Counted from the first letter of the stretch, positions 40,036 to 49,111 are shown. The stretch: DNA of 64,000 nucleotides from Pontibacter rufus (GCF_015694705.1 NZ_JADQDR010000012.1:104845-168844), one strand, 5' to 3'. Notes: generated by a model from the letters alone, not told the origin. Numbers and translations are program-made.

Positions 40036-40258
40036 CGGGCAGCCCCTAAAGTATAAATTACTCCTGATTATAACATCAGTTGCCCCGCACCTCCGGTATA
40101 CTACACAGATTTTATACTTTCTGTCCTGCACTACTGATGTGCCTGCTGCTACTTGTAAAATTTAATCCGGGCTGCACGGCACTCATACACTAAATGTTTA
40201 TATTAGGAGCCATCACAGAAGATACAAAGGGCAACACTTATCAAAACAGAAGCCGCAC

Positions 40259-41620
40259 ATGCTGTATGCTATACTTAAACTGATTTACCGCATCGGGCTC
40301 CGGGTGTTTTTCCGGCAACTGGAGGTGCGCCGCCGTGACCTGATGCCGCAACAGGGGCCGCTGCTAATTGTCTCAAACCACCCCAATACCTTTATGGATC
40401 CTGTGGTGATCGCTGCCCAGTTGAAGCAACCTGTCTATTTTATCGCAAAAAGTACCGTATTCGGCTCTAGTGTACAGAACTGGCTGCTCCGCAAAATGCA
40501 TCTTATCCCTATTCACCGCCGCGAGGACAACCCGGAGCAGCCAGTGAGTAACGAGGAAGCTTTTGCTGCCATCTTTAAGGCCCTTGCACAGCAGAAGACA
40601 CTTATTATCTTTCCGGAGGGCAACAGCTTTAACGAGCGCCGGCTGCGCAAAATAAAAACCGGCACTGCCCGCATTGCTCTCAGTGCCACAGCAGATACGG
40701 GATTAGACATACAGATACTGCCGGTAGGGCTTAACTACACCGCCCCTACCCGCTTCCGGAGCAGTGTATTTGTAAATGTAGGCAAACCCATAAATGTGGC
40801 TGATTATGCGGAGGCATATAAAACAGATGGGCCTGCCGCTGTGCTGGCCCTGACGGAGGAGATACGCCAGCGCCTGGAAAAGCTTACCATCAACACGCCG
40901 ACAGCGGAAGAGGACGAACTGGCACGCAACATTGAGGCTATCTATAAAGAACAACTCTGGGACGAAGTTCCACCGCTGGCCACCACGTATGAAAAAGAGT
41001 TTCTGCTGACCAAAGGCATCGTGAGAAGTATAAATTACTTTTACCGGACACAACCGGAGCGGGTAGCCGTAATCAGGCAAAAGCTACAGAATTATATGTT
41101 GCAGCTGCACCGCCTGCATCTGCAGGATACTTTGGTGGGGCAGGGCCGCAAGTCAGTGCTATGGCAATTTTTACGACTCACTGTATACCTGGTGCTGGGC
41201 TTTCCTGCATACGTATTCGGGCTGCTGCATAATTATGTGCCATACATTATACCCTCTAAAATAGCCAGAGCCGTTACCCATGAGGAAGAATGGCATGCGC
41301 CTATTATGCTGACCGCAGGCATTTTTACTTTCCCACTGGCTTATACATCTGAAGTATGGCTGCTCTCGCAAGTATGGCAGCCAGCAACGGCTGCCATACT
41401 CCTGTACTTGCTGAGCCTGCCTCTGAGCGGTTTTTTTGCGCTGCATTACTGGAGCATCCTGAAGCACACGCAAGGCCACTGGACTTTGCTGCGTCTGTTT
41501 TCGAAGCGGCAATTGCTGGTGGAGGACCTGCGGCGGCAGCAGGAGGAGCTCAGGCTGGACCTGGAGCAAGCCCGGCAGGAATATCTCCGTGAAATAAACC
41601 TGCACCAAAAATCTGCTTAG
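40259..41620 (+). CDS. Lysophospholipid / glycerol-3-phosphate acyltransferase (PlsC-like)
   Basis: The 453-residue protein has an N-terminal PlsC-type acyltransferase domain with HPNTFMDP (the H-x4-D motif) near residues 41-48, an IHRREDN block and the substrate motif FPEGNSF near 119-125. The C-terminal 200 residues are longer than in simple PlsC proteins and have two to four membrane segments (VYLVLGFPAYVFGLLHNYVP, ILLYLLSLPLSGFFALHYWS), then a charged coiled helix. It should acylate a lysophospholipid or related glycerol lipid at the inner membrane; the exact acceptor is unknown. Start is the ATG at 40259. Confidence 0.85.
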   Translation: MLYAILKLIYRIGLRVFFRQLEVRRRDLMPQQGPLLIVSNHPNTFMDPVVIAAQLKQPVYFIAKSTVFGSSVQNWLLRKMHLIPIHRREDNPEQPVSNEEAFAAIFKALAQQKTLIIFPEGNSFNERRLRKIKTGTARIALSATADTGLDIQILPVGLNYTAPTRFRSSVFVNVGKPINVADYAEAYKTDGPAAVLALTEEIRQRLEKLTINTPTAEEDELARNIEAIYKEQLWDEVPPLATTYEKEFLLTKGIVRSINYFYRTQPERVAVIRQKLQNYMLQLHRLHLQDTLVGQGRKSVLWQFLRLTVYLVLGFPAYVFGLLHNYVPYIIPSKIARAVTHEEEWHAPIMLTAGIFTFPLAYTSEVWLLSQVWQPATAAILLYLLSLPLSGFFALHYWSILKHTQGHWTLLRLFSKRQLLVEDLRRQQEELRLDLEQARQEYLREINLHQKSA

Positions 41621-41831
41621 CAGCACACCGCAAGTTTTGTATTCTTCTGTGTTCCTTTCTCTTAACTCTCTCAAAGTTTTTAATCTGGCCCAAAGTAGCG
41701 TATACACCAGGCGCGCTATCATTCCGCAATAATTGCACAAACTTTAGCGACCTTTTACAAACAAGCTCGTAAAAGGATTGCATGAGTCAAACCACTCAAT
41801 CTAAAACAAACTTTAAACAAACAACTGAGCA

Positions 41832-42308
41832 ATGAAAAAGACTTTTTTAAATCTCTGCGCTTCGGCCTTTGTAGTAGCAGGCTTACTGGCAAGCTGCTCT
41901 ACGACTGATACAGCTACTGACGGCATGGATAATACCGACACGACGGATGATGGCTATGGTACAACCACCGGCACTACTTCCGGAACGACCAGCGGTACGA
42001 CAACCGATGGTACCACAACCGGCACAACCAGCGGAACAACATCCGGAACGACCACGATGGGTACTACTACGGGAACTACCACTGGAACAACAGGTACAAC
42101 GACTATGGGTACTACCACTGGAACTACAACAGGTACAACTACCATGGGTACTACAACCGGAACAACGACCGGTACAACCACTGGAACAACGACCGGCACG
42201 ACCACTGGAACCACTACTGGTACTACGACAGGCACAACTACCGGCACCACGACAGGTACGACTACTGGCACTACGACAGGTATGACTACCGGCACTACTA
42301 CAATGTAG
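41832..42308 (+). CDS. Thr/Gly tandem-repeat lipoprotein
   Basis: The 158-residue protein has a signal peptide and lipobox ending VVAGLLASC (Cys22), a short acidic linker (TDGMDNTDTTDDGYG), and then from about residue 44 to the end almost only Thr and Gly, mostly as four-residue GTTT or GTTS units. Some units have Met (GTTTM). Codons for Thr and Gly vary synonymously from unit to unit, so the repeat is kept at protein level. No enzyme domain is present. A surface, Thr-rich filament or a site for O-glycosylation is conceivable but speculative. It is followed by a terminator and then by the HTTM gene. Confidence 0.75.
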   Translation: MKKTFLNLCASAFVVAGLLASCSTTDTATDGMDNTDTTDDGYGTTTGTTSGTTSGTTTDGTTTGTTSGTTSGTTTMGTTTGTTTGTTGTTTMGTTTGTTTGTTTMGTTTGTTTGTTTGTTTGTTTGTTTGTTTGTTTGTTTGTTTGTTTGMTTGTTTM

Positions 42309-42337
42309 TTGCAGGTGCGTTGTTAACTGAGAAAAGA

Positions 42338-42375
42338 GCAAAAAGGCAAGCACCGTGATGGTATTGCCTTTTTGC
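42338..42375 (+). terminator. Terminator after the Thr/Gly-repeat gene
   Basis: A 12-bp perfect stem (GCAAAAAGGCAA and its complement) with a loop able to pair further (ACC/GGT). It ends 26 bases before the HTTM start codon. Confidence 0.7.
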
Positions 42376-42400
42376 ATTTCACTCCTACTGTTATTCAAGG

Positions 42401-43918
42401 ATGAAATACCTGGAGTTGTACTTCCGCAGGGTGTTTACCGTAGATCTGCGTGCCCTGGCTGTAATGCGCATATGGATAGCGGGTATCATCCTGACGGATT
42501 TGGCCATCAGGGCCACCGATCTGGAAGCGCATTACTCCAACATGGGTGTTTTGCCGCTGCATGTGCTGCACCAATATCTCTGGCCGCCACAATTCTTTTC
42601 GCTGCACGCCCTCAGTGGCATGTGGCAATTTGAGGTAATCCTGTTTATTATAGCGGCCGGGTTTGCCGTATGCCTGCTACTTGGTTATAAAACCCGCCTG
42701 GCAACCATAGCAAGCTGGCTGCTGTTGCTGAGCTTGCAGAACCGCAATACACTTATCACACAGGGGGGTGACGATTTGCTCCGGATGCTGCTGTTCTGGG
42801 CTATTTTTTTGCCATGGGGCAGGTATTATTCTTACGATGCAACACAGCGTAAACATCCTCCGCTGGCAGACACCAGCTATTTTAGTGCTGCCACAGTTGC
42901 TTATATCCTGCAGGTCTGCCTGGTATACTTTTGTACCGCTTTGCTCAAGAATTCGCCGGAGTGGCGCACCGAAGGCACAGCCTTGTACTATGCCCTCAGC
43001 TTGGACCAGATCCTAATGCCGGGCGGGCGGCTGATCTATCCGTATCCTGATTTACTGCATGCACTTACAATTACCACCTATTATGTAGAGTTGCTGCTGC
43101 CTTTTTTGCTGCTGATACCTTTTTACAACAGCTTCTTCCGGATGGTGACCGTAGTGGTGCTGGTTGGTTTTCACATTGGCATCAGCCTGACTTTATTTGT
43201 AGGGCTTTTTTACCTGATCAATATTGCATCTGTGGCAGGTTTGCTGCCGCGCTCTGTTATGGATTGGCTGGACCGGCGGCTACTTGCTTCATTCAGGCGG
43301 CCATACACGGGTCATTTCAAGCGCATTTTTCAGCAAATACGCAGGCCTCCTCTGATCAGCATACAGGTGCGCGTAAGTTCAACGGTGCCACGGCATCTGC
43401 TGCCGCAGTTTCAGAACGGTTTTGTAAGTGTGGTGCTGCTTTACTGCATCTGGTGGAACCTGAGCGGCACCAACCTCAACATACCCAAACTGCCCGACAG
43501 CAGCCGCTGGTTTGGCTACCTGCTGCGCCTTGATCAGCACTGGGGCATGTTCGCGCCGGTTGTGTTTAAGGATGATGGCTGGTACGTGCTGGAAGGACAC
43601 ACTGCCAGCGGCAAAGCTATTGACCTGAACCATGAGGGCGAAGCAGCAAACTATGCCAAACCGGCTTCAGTAGTATCCTTATTTAAGAACGATCGTTGGC
43701 GCAAGTATTCTGAAAACTACCTGTTTGTCCGGAATGCTTACATGCGGCCATACTATTGCAATTACCTGGTGCGCCGCTGGAACGAGGCGCATCCGCAGCA
43801 GCCTATCAAACAGTTAAATGTCATTTATATGAAGGAGCCGTCGCTGCCCGACTACCAGGTAGCCACCCCCACGCGGGAAGTGCTTTGTAGCTGTGCCAAC
43901 CTGCCGGAGCAGTTGTAG
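42401..43918 (+). CDS. HTTM-domain membrane protein (vitamin K-dependent carboxylase-like)
   Basis: The 505-residue protein starts with the HTTM pattern VDLRALAVMRIWIAGIILTD and continues ATDLEAHYSNMGVLPLHVLH, with about eight membrane segments to residue 310 (LLLSLQNRNTLITQGGDDLL, the family's conserved N-R-N-T-L-I-T-Q-G-G-D loop). The last 190 residues are soluble and extracytoplasmic-looking. HTTM proteins are relatives of vitamin K-dependent gamma-glutamyl carboxylase; bacterial members have no proven substrate. It lies between two Thr/Gly-rich lipoprotein genes on the same strand. The C-terminus is the less conserved part. Confidence 0.8.
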   Translation: MKYLELYFRRVFTVDLRALAVMRIWIAGIILTDLAIRATDLEAHYSNMGVLPLHVLHQYLWPPQFFSLHALSGMWQFEVILFIIAAGFAVCLLLGYKTRLATIASWLLLLSLQNRNTLITQGGDDLLRMLLFWAIFLPWGRYYSYDATQRKHPPLADTSYFSAATVAYILQVCLVYFCTALLKNSPEWRTEGTALYYALSLDQILMPGGRLIYPYPDLLHALTITTYYVELLLPFLLLIPFYNSFFRMVTVVVLVGFHIGISLTLFVGLFYLINIASVAGLLPRSVMDWLDRRLLASFRRPYTGHFKRIFQQIRRPPLISIQVRVSSTVPRHLLPQFQNGFVSVVLLYCIWWNLSGTNLNIPKLPDSSRWFGYLLRLDQHWGMFAPVVFKDDGWYVLEGHTASGKAIDLNHEGEAANYAKPASVVSLFKNDRWRKYSENYLFVRNAYMRPYYCNYLVRRWNEAHPQQPIKQLNVIYMKEPSLPDYQVATPTREVLCSCANLPEQL

Positions 43919-44115
43919 CAGTTGATTAGCTTAAAGCGGGCAGCATATGAAAGTACTATGTCTAGCCGTAAGCTTATACTTTGATTGTTATCTGTTATTC
44001 AGCGAGATGCCTTAACGGCAACTTATACTTAAAACAGAATACCTCAATACCTTTATTTCCTTACTCAACTTTTCCTTTTACTAAACCTTTAAAACAAACT
44101 TTAAAATTGATTCTT

Positions 44116-44403
44116 ATGAAAAAAGCACATGTATACCTGATAGCTGGCGCACTGCTAATGTCACCCGCTTTCACCAGCTGTTCCTCCAATAACACTACAG
44201 GTGTGGAAACGGAAGGCACCGGAACAAACGATACCGGCACTATGGGCAATTCGGGCGCCACGAATAGCGGTGACATGAACGACACTATGGAAGAAGATAC
44301 CATGGGTACAACAGCAGGTACTACCATGGGAACCACTGCCGGCACCACAAGTGGTACAACCACAGAGTCAACAACCGGTGGCGGAACAACCGGAGGAAAC
44401 TAA
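44116..44403 (+). CDS. Second Thr/Gly-rich repeat lipoprotein
   Basis: The 95-residue protein has a signal peptide and lipobox ending SPAFTSC (Cys22), an Asp/Thr/Asn-rich middle, and the C-terminal repeats MGTTAGTTMGTTAGTTSGTT followed by a Gly-rich end. It resembles the larger protein at 41832 in design and in unit type, so they are probable paralogues. Position 43981 offers a longer frame, but its 45 extra residues are non-protein-like and the ATG at 44116 starts the signal peptide. A strong terminator follows. Confidence 0.7.
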   Translation: MKKAHVYLIAGALLMSPAFTSCSSNNTTGVETEGTGTNDTGTMGNSGATNSGDMNDTMEEDTMGTTAGTTMGTTAGTTSGTTTESTTGGGTTGGN

Positions 44404-44415
44404 TAGCTTTATCTT

Positions 44416-44465
44416 ATTTAAACAAAAGCGGCAGGTGCTCACGCATCTGCCGCTTTTGTTTAAAT
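44416..44465. terminator. Bidirectional terminator
   Basis: A 23-bp stem (core AACAAAAGCGGCAGGTGC, one G-U pair) with a four-base loop. It lies between the second repeat lipoprotein and the convergent membrane gene. Confidence 0.85.
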
Positions 44466-44475
44466 AACTGATGTT

Positions 44476-44922
44476 CTAATCATCTTTCTTATTTCCCATC
44501 AGGTAACCTGCCGCTCCGGCAACGAGGCCGCCGAGCAGGTATAAGCCAACCGTCATGGCCTGCGTTTTAGGAGTGCGGTTGCTGGGAGCTTCGCCCAGCC
44601 CGAGCGGGCCCGGCAGGTAAATAGCGCCGGCACCGGCCGCTGCCCCCAATATTGCACCTCTCCACAAAGCGTCTTTACCTACACCGGCAAAGCTGTAATA
44701 AACAGCGTTAGAAACAATATCGCCTGCCAGAGCCCAGCTATGCAGTTCCTCCTGATCCTGAGGTGGCTCGGCGCCAGCCTTTTCCATGGTTTTAGAAATA
44801 GCGCGCATTCCCAGCACATCCATGCGGGGCGCATCGGCTACCAGCCTCCTTGCTGTTTCGTGTACAAGCGTAAGAACACAGGCGCCGGCTAAGCCTCCGG
44901 CTAAAGCTTTCATTATCCCCAT
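44476..44922 (-). CDS. Small membrane protein, unknown family
   Basis: The 148-residue protein has three hydrophobic, glycine/alanine-rich segments (KALAGGLAGACVLTLVHETA near the start, AILGAAAGAGAIYLPGPLGL and LYLLGGLVAGAAGYLMG at the end) and a hydrophilic loop with MRAISKTMEKAGAEPPQDQE. It is probably in the inner membrane. No family recognised. The other minus-strand gene, at 45127, is separated by a terminator. Confidence 0.6.
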   Translation of the reverse strand: MGIMKALAGGLAGACVLTLVHETARRLVADAPRMDVLGMRAISKTMEKAGAEPPQDQEELHSWALAGDIVSNAVYYSFAGVGKDALWRGAILGAAAGAGAIYLPGPLGLGEAPSNRTPKTQAMTVGLYLLGGLVAGAAGYLMGNKKDD

Positions 44923-45070
44923 AACATCAGATTTAGTTTATACTTGTTTAATTATACTCTCCTTTGGTCTTCTCTTTATAGCCCAATGCCACGCATAAGG
45001 TTGCAGTTATCCGTTACAGCCTCTTATCTTCTCTGGCATTGCCTCTGCAGCAGCTAAACATTATAGCCAT

Positions 45071-45105
45071 AAAAAAGCCGGAATGCATGATACACTCCGG
45101 CTTCT
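45071..45105 (-). terminator. Terminator after the 102-residue membrane protein gene
   Basis: An 8-bp GC-rich stem (AAGCCGGA with TCCGGCTT) extended past one mismatch, followed on the minus strand by a run of six T. Confidence 0.75.
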
Positions 45106-45126
45106 TTACGGTTTCAAGATGAGTTT

Positions 45127-45435
45127 TTAATTCCTTTTTCTTACGTTCTTTCTCATTTTATCTTGCTTGTTCATTGAGTTCATTGCTATCCAGCCTGCAC
45201 CCAACGCCAGCAATGAACCGCCTACTACCTTCTGTGTTGTGCTTAAATTGCCCACCTTTTCGGCAGTAGAGCTGCCAAACTGCTGTAGTTTATCGGTTAA
45301 TTTGTTGGTCATGTCACTCAAGCCACTTTTGTCCGATGTGTTATGATCGTTCTGGTTGCTGCTAATGTTGTGCATGCTGCCCTGAGGAGCTATATTTGTT
45401 TTCGCTTGCGATGTCTTATTTGCGCTGTTTTCCAT
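45127..45435 (-). CDS. Small protein with C-terminal membrane helix
   Basis: The 102-residue protein has a long polar N-terminus rich in Asn, Ser, Thr, Asp and Lys (NQNDHNTSDKSGLSDMTNKL), an amphipathic coiled region (NKLTDKLQQFGSSTAEKVGN) and a single membrane helix (VVGGSLLALGAGWIAMNSM) followed by a basic tail. This is like small YtxH- or CsbD-type stress proteins in build, but no signature is present. Unknown function. Confidence 0.55.
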   Translation of the reverse strand: MENSANKTSQAKTNIAPQGSMHNISSNQNDHNTSDKSGLSDMTNKLTDKLQQFGSSTAEKVGNLSTTQKVVGGSLLALGAGWIAMNSMNKQDKMRKNVRKRN

Positions 45436-45639
45436 AGTATATTCTGTTTTAGTTTAAGTAAATGCTACTGTCTTGCTACAGTTTGTTACCGTTCCGCTGA
45501 CGGGTAGCCATACTTATTTTATCGCAAAACAACGTGGATGGTTGCATTTAATTTGTTATTTGTCCTACAGCACAATCTTATCGCAGTATACTTATAAGCA
45601 GGCAAAAGCTGATATGCTGCTTTGTTGCTGTATATGTTT

Positions 45640-46452
45640 TCAGGGATCAGGCGCTTTTGATATTGGTGCTGCCTTGCTAAGCTGCCTTTTGCGACGATGC
45701 ACCATTACCTCCATCAGGCTGATGCCCACCAGGAGCCATAAGATGCCCAGCAGAAAGCCTGCCAGCACATCCGAAAGATAGTGTACGCCCAGGTAAATCC
45801 GGCTAAAGCCAACTATCAGAATAAGTATAATGGCGGCTCCAAGTATAAGCTGCCGCTGCCTGCGCTTACGATAATGCCGATACAGAAAGTAGGCAATCAG
45901 TCCGTACTGGGCAAGGGCAGTAGTAGCATGCCCGCTCGGAAACGAGAAGTGCTCCACCTCATAATAGGCCACATTAGCAGGGCGCTCGCGGCTGACGAAT
46001 GTTTTGCCATACCTGGTAGAAATCCCGACCCCGGCCAGCGCCAGCCAGAAAGCCAGCAGCGCCACATATTTTTTTCGGAAAAGAAAGATAAGGGACATGA
46101 TGCCGCCTGCTACAAAAACTGCCCACTGCTCGCCCAGTTGCGTGGCGCCATACATTACCTGGCTCAGCCACTCGGTACGTATGCTGAAGAGCAGGGCTGT
46201 AAAGCTTTTGTCCAGCGTTACAATGCTCTCGGATTCTATCACACTTTCGGCCAGCTCGGACAGCAGCGCCAGGTTAATACCAAAAACAATCAGGATGAGG
46301 GTAAGTGGCAGGCCGGTAAAGACTTTTGGGTTAAACCGGCCGGCAATAAACCCCGACACACGCGGGTAGCGCCGCCGGAACCGCCGCACCGGCGGCTGGC
46401 GCAGCAACCAGGCCAGTGCCTGCTGTACGTAATGTGTAAGGATGTTTTTCAT
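45640..46452 (-). CDS. PAP2-family phosphatase
   Basis: The 270-residue inner-membrane phosphatase has five or six membrane segments and all three parts of the PAP2 signature: KTFVSRERP (K-x6-RP), PSGH, and SRIYLGVHYLSD (SR-x5-H-x3-D). Such enzymes remove phosphate from phosphatidic acid, undecaprenyl pyrophosphate or lipid A; which one is not decided here. An Arg-rich N-terminus precedes the first membrane segment. Standard length. The end of the gene is rich in basic residues. Confidence 0.9.
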   Translation of the reverse strand: MKNILTHYVQQALAWLLRQPPVRRFRRRYPRVSGFIAGRFNPKVFTGLPLTLILIVFGINLALLSELAESVIESESIVTLDKSFTALLFSIRTEWLSQVMYGATQLGEQWAVFVAGGIMSLIFLFRKKYVALLAFWLALAGVGISTRYGKTFVSRERPANVAYYEVEHFSFPSGHATTALAQYGLIAYFLYRHYRKRRQRQLILGAAIILILIVGFSRIYLGVHYLSDVLAGFLLGILWLLVGISLMEVMVHRRKRQLSKAAPISKAPDP

Positions 46453-46591
46453 TATAAGTGCAATGCTCAGCTATACGGCAATTCGCGTATTTGTTTCCCG
46501 CTTAATTTTATTGCCTTTGCTATAATAGCTGTATACTCTTAAACAGGGCAAAAACACAACATTGTGCTTCTATCTAAAGTACATATTCTAT

Positions 46592-47146
46592 ATGAAGCGG
46601 TTAGATAATGTGTTTGATAAGTTGATGCTCGCCACCGGGCTGTTGCTGCTGGTATGGTTCTGGGCAAAATTCCCCCCGGTGCCCACCCCCGACAGGCAGG
46701 AAGAGGCCTCTTACATAACAACAGACGCAGGCTACACGGCTAAATGGACACATGTGCGGCCGGATAAAGGCCTTTCACCGCGCGAGGTTATCCGCATACA
46801 GCTCCTGGCCCTACAGCAGAATGATCATCACGACAGTGGCGTAATAACGGTCTTTAATTTTTCATCGCCGGTAAACAGAATGCACCTGGGCCCCATCAAC
46901 CACTTCCGGATGCTGGTACGCGACCCAGCCTATAGTTCTATACTTAACTTCAGGAAGTACAGAACCGGACAACTGGTCATCACCGGCAACATGGCTTACC
47001 AACTGGTTGTAATTACTGACAGGGACGGGCAGCAGGCGCCTTTCCTGTTTATACTTGCCAGGCAAACAAAAGGGAAATACAAAGGCTGCTGGATGACGGA
47101 AGGCGTAGCACGCATGGCGCCACAACCACAAAGCAGCCTGGTATAA
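46592..47146 (+). CDS. DUF4864-like secreted or membrane-anchored protein
   Basis: The 184-residue protein has an N-terminal hydrophobic segment (LMLATGLLLLVWFWAKF) and a soluble domain with SPREVIRIQLLALQQNDHHD, a GVITVFNFSSPVNRMHLGPI segment, HFRMLVRDPAYSSIL and CWMTEGVARM. The order matches what I remember of DUF4864 (a cystatin/NTF2-like fold) but this is from memory. Function unknown. The ATG at 46592 is chosen because ten upstream residues (from 46562) are unlike protein. A 25-bp terminator follows. Confidence 0.6.
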   Translation: MKRLDNVFDKLMLATGLLLLVWFWAKFPPVPTPDRQEEASYITTDAGYTAKWTHVRPDKGLSPREVIRIQLLALQQNDHHDSGVITVFNFSSPVNRMHLGPINHFRMLVRDPAYSSILNFRKYRTGQLVITGNMAYQLVVITDRDGQQAPFLFILARQTKGKYKGCWMTEGVARMAPQPQSSLV

Positions 47147-47157
47147 GGCAGCCACAG

Positions 47158-47212
47158 CAATAACAAAAAGGACGGCAGAAGAAATTATCTTCTGCCGTCC
47201 TTTTTGTTATTG
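47158..47212. terminator. Bidirectional terminator
   Basis: A perfect 25-bp stem (core AAGGACGGCAGAAGA) with the loop AATTA between convergent genes; A and T tracts on both sides. Confidence 0.9.
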
Positions 47213-47226
47213 TAATTGTTTGAAGT

Positions 47227-47694
47227 CTAGGTCAGATCAAGCTCCATTTTGATGTCTGCGCGCGCATAGATGCTGGGAGGCATGGGTACTTCTACAAAAC
47301 CTAGCTTGGTATACAGGCTCAGTGCTTTGGTGAGGCTGCGGTTAGATACCAGGTATATTTTATGTGCCCCTGCTTTGCGGGCCCTTTCAATTGCGCGCTC
47401 TGCCAGCAGCCGGCCTATATGCAGCCCCTGCGCTTTGGGTGTTACGGCCATTTTGGCCAGTTCAAATACGCCTTCTCCATCTTTTATCAGCGCACAGGTG
47501 CCAACGGTTTCTCCATGGAACAAGCCCATCAGAATAAGGCCGCCTTTGTTGATGATATAGCCTTGCGGGTCACGAAGTGATTTTTCGTCGGCTTCTTCCA
47601 TCACAAAATATTTTGAAATCCACTCGTGGTTCAGGTCGTAGAAGGCCTTGGCGTAAAAAGGATTGAAGTCAACAATCTGAATGGTTGACGGCAT
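47227..47694 (-). CDS. GNAT-family N-acetyltransferase
   Basis: The 155-residue protein has a GNAT fold: an N-terminal IQIVDFNPFYAKAFYDLNHE, the acetyl-CoA motif A in AVTPKAQGLHIGRLLAERAI (Q-x-x-G-x-G/A-type loop, here QGLHIGR), and the late LVSNRSLTKALSLYTKLGFV. It should transfer an acetyl group from acetyl-CoA to an unknown small molecule or protein. The start is uncertain: ATGs at 47694 and 47712 both fit, while the frame up to 47775 runs into the terminator of the upstream CHRD gene and is rejected. Confidence 0.8.
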   Translation of the reverse strand: MPSTIQIVDFNPFYAKAFYDLNHEWISKYFVMEEADEKSLRDPQGYIINKGGLILMGLFHGETVGTCALIKDGEGVFELAKMAVTPKAQGLHIGRLLAERAIERARKAGAHKIYLVSNRSLTKALSLYTKLGFVEVPMPPSIYARADIKMELDLT

Positions 47695-47775
47695 GGAGTA
47701 CTCCAGTGGCATGGCGTGTATCTTTTGCTGGTACGGCCACAAATTTAGCAAAACGAAATTACTTTCAACACACAA

Positions 47776-47805
47776 AAAGCGCCTGCTAGGTATGGCAGGC
47801 GCTTT
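47776..47805 (-). terminator. Terminator of the CHRD gene
   Basis: An 11-bp perfect stem (AAAGCGCCTGC and complement) followed by TTTTTG on the minus strand, 23 bases past the CHRD stop. Confidence 0.8.
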
Positions 47806-47828
47806 CCTGATGCAGCTTATGTAAATTT

Positions 47829-48314
47829 TTAATCTCGCATAAGATTGCCTCTCAGCTCGCCTGCCGGATAGGTGGTGCTGTGTATATTAAAATACCACTC
47901 GCCGTTTAGCAGTTGTTCTTCCTCTTCGTCGGTCAGCGCACGGGTTGAGCCGGAATAGGTGCCTGCGCTGTTCTCGGAAGCGCCAGTTACAGGAATGACG
48001 ACGGGCGCACTGGTATCAGGGGTGGCCGGGCCATGAAAATGCATTCCCACGGTATTGTCGTCCCAGTTGCCCAGTGCCCAGGTTACGTTAAAGGTCATCA
48101 CATTTGTATCCTTGTTGTAGACGCCGTTAAAAACACCGGCACCGTTGGTTTCCCTTGCCGGCACTTCATTTTCGCCGAGCAGCCGCACGTCATTAAAGCC
48201 TACCAGGTTAAGACTGACTTCATCATCGGCATCTTTACACCCCCACATAAAAGTTGTAAACAGCAGCAGGCCTAAACGCAGGGCATTGAGATAGTTAAAT
48301 TTCCGGAATCCCAT
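47829..48314 (-). CDS. CHRD-domain lipoprotein
   Basis: The 161-residue lipoprotein has a signal peptide and lipobox ending TTFMWGC (Cys26), then one CHRD (chordin-like) domain from about residue 35: LLGENEVPARETNGAGVFNG, FNVTWALGNW, GMHFHGPATPD and the end GEWYFNIHSTTYPAGELRGN. CHRD domains are secreted beta folds of unknown bacterial role. It is anchored on the periplasmic side or outer membrane. It is monocistronic with its own terminator. Confidence 0.88.
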   Translation of the reverse strand: MGFRKFNYLNALRLGLLLFTTFMWGCKDADDEVSLNLVGFNDVRLLGENEVPARETNGAGVFNGVYNKDTNVMTFNVTWALGNWDDNTVGMHFHGPATPDTSAPVVIPVTGASENSAGTYSGSTRALTDEEEEQLLNGEWYFNIHSTTYPAGELRGNLMRD

Positions 48315-48525
48315 AGCAGTTTTTTTAAGTTTAAGTATAAATTTAATTTACTTATACTTTAAAGAAATGTTAATTATCCTGACCCACTATTCCGTGAGCT
48401 GCCCGGATGGTTATACCAACTTACGCCAGATGCTTGTAGAAACTTAAAATATTGTTTATAAGGTACATGCAAGCACAACAGGCGCTCTAACCTGAAGCCG
48501 GAAGTATAAGTACAGCCTCTTTACT

Positions 48526-49089
48526 ATGCCACTATCAAACCTGCCCAAGCCTGTCCTTTTCCACCCGCTCAAACACCACCTGGGCTACATACAACGCTTT
48601 ATACATGAAGGTATTTCTGCCCCAGCCACAACCCTTAAGACCGACATTTTAGCGATAGGCAATGCTTCGCAGCTGGATGTATACACCGGCAAACTTTCGG
48701 CGCAGCAAATAGCTGAAGAAGCTATTGCCTGCCTGCAGCAACGTGATTTGCTGGCGCCGGAGAGATATCGCCGCTATTTAGCTGCCGAAGGAAATGCTTA
48801 TCGTATTATTACACTTTCTGATGGTACGGATTGGGTATTGCGCTGGGGTGTAGTGGCAGGGCGGCATGTGCACCTGCATCCGGCCCGCTATGCGGTACAT
48901 ACTATACGGGTAAAGGCAAACGTGCTCAAAACCGCTATGGCCGCTTTGATTTTCGCTGCAATACAGCACGAAGAAGTAGACCTGAAGCTGGTAAACGCAG
49001 TACGCGCAACGTGGCTGTCGCTGCCGCTAGTTAAGAAGTTTGATGAGGAAGGAAGCCTTGCGGAACTGCTAAAGCTGCTGCCTCGCTAA
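48526..49089 (+). CDS. Hypothetical protein
   Basis: A 187-residue protein with no signal peptide. It begins with a proline- and histidine-rich stretch (PKPVLFHPLKHHLGYIQRFI) and continues with IGNASQLDVYTGKLSAQQIA and SDGTDWVLRWGVVAGRHVHL, then a helical C-terminus with LVNAVRATWLSL. No family recognised; function unknown. Codon use looks like its neighbours. Starts with ATG at 48526. Confidence 0.6.
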   Translation: MPLSNLPKPVLFHPLKHHLGYIQRFIHEGISAPATTLKTDILAIGNASQLDVYTGKLSAQQIAEEAIACLQQRDLLAPERYRRYLAAEGNAYRIITLSDGTDWVLRWGVVAGRHVHLHPARYAVHTIRVKANVLKTAMAALIFAAIQHEEVDLKLVNAVRATWLSLPLVKKFDEEGSLAELLKLLPR

Positions 49090-49111
49090 ATGCATATAGG
49101 CTGTGCCAGGC

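Noticed and set aside
41954..42295. Minus-strand frame of repeated Val-Pro
   Set aside because: It is the antisense of the GTTT-repeat gene; the plus-strand frame has a signal peptide and lipobox, while this one has neither.
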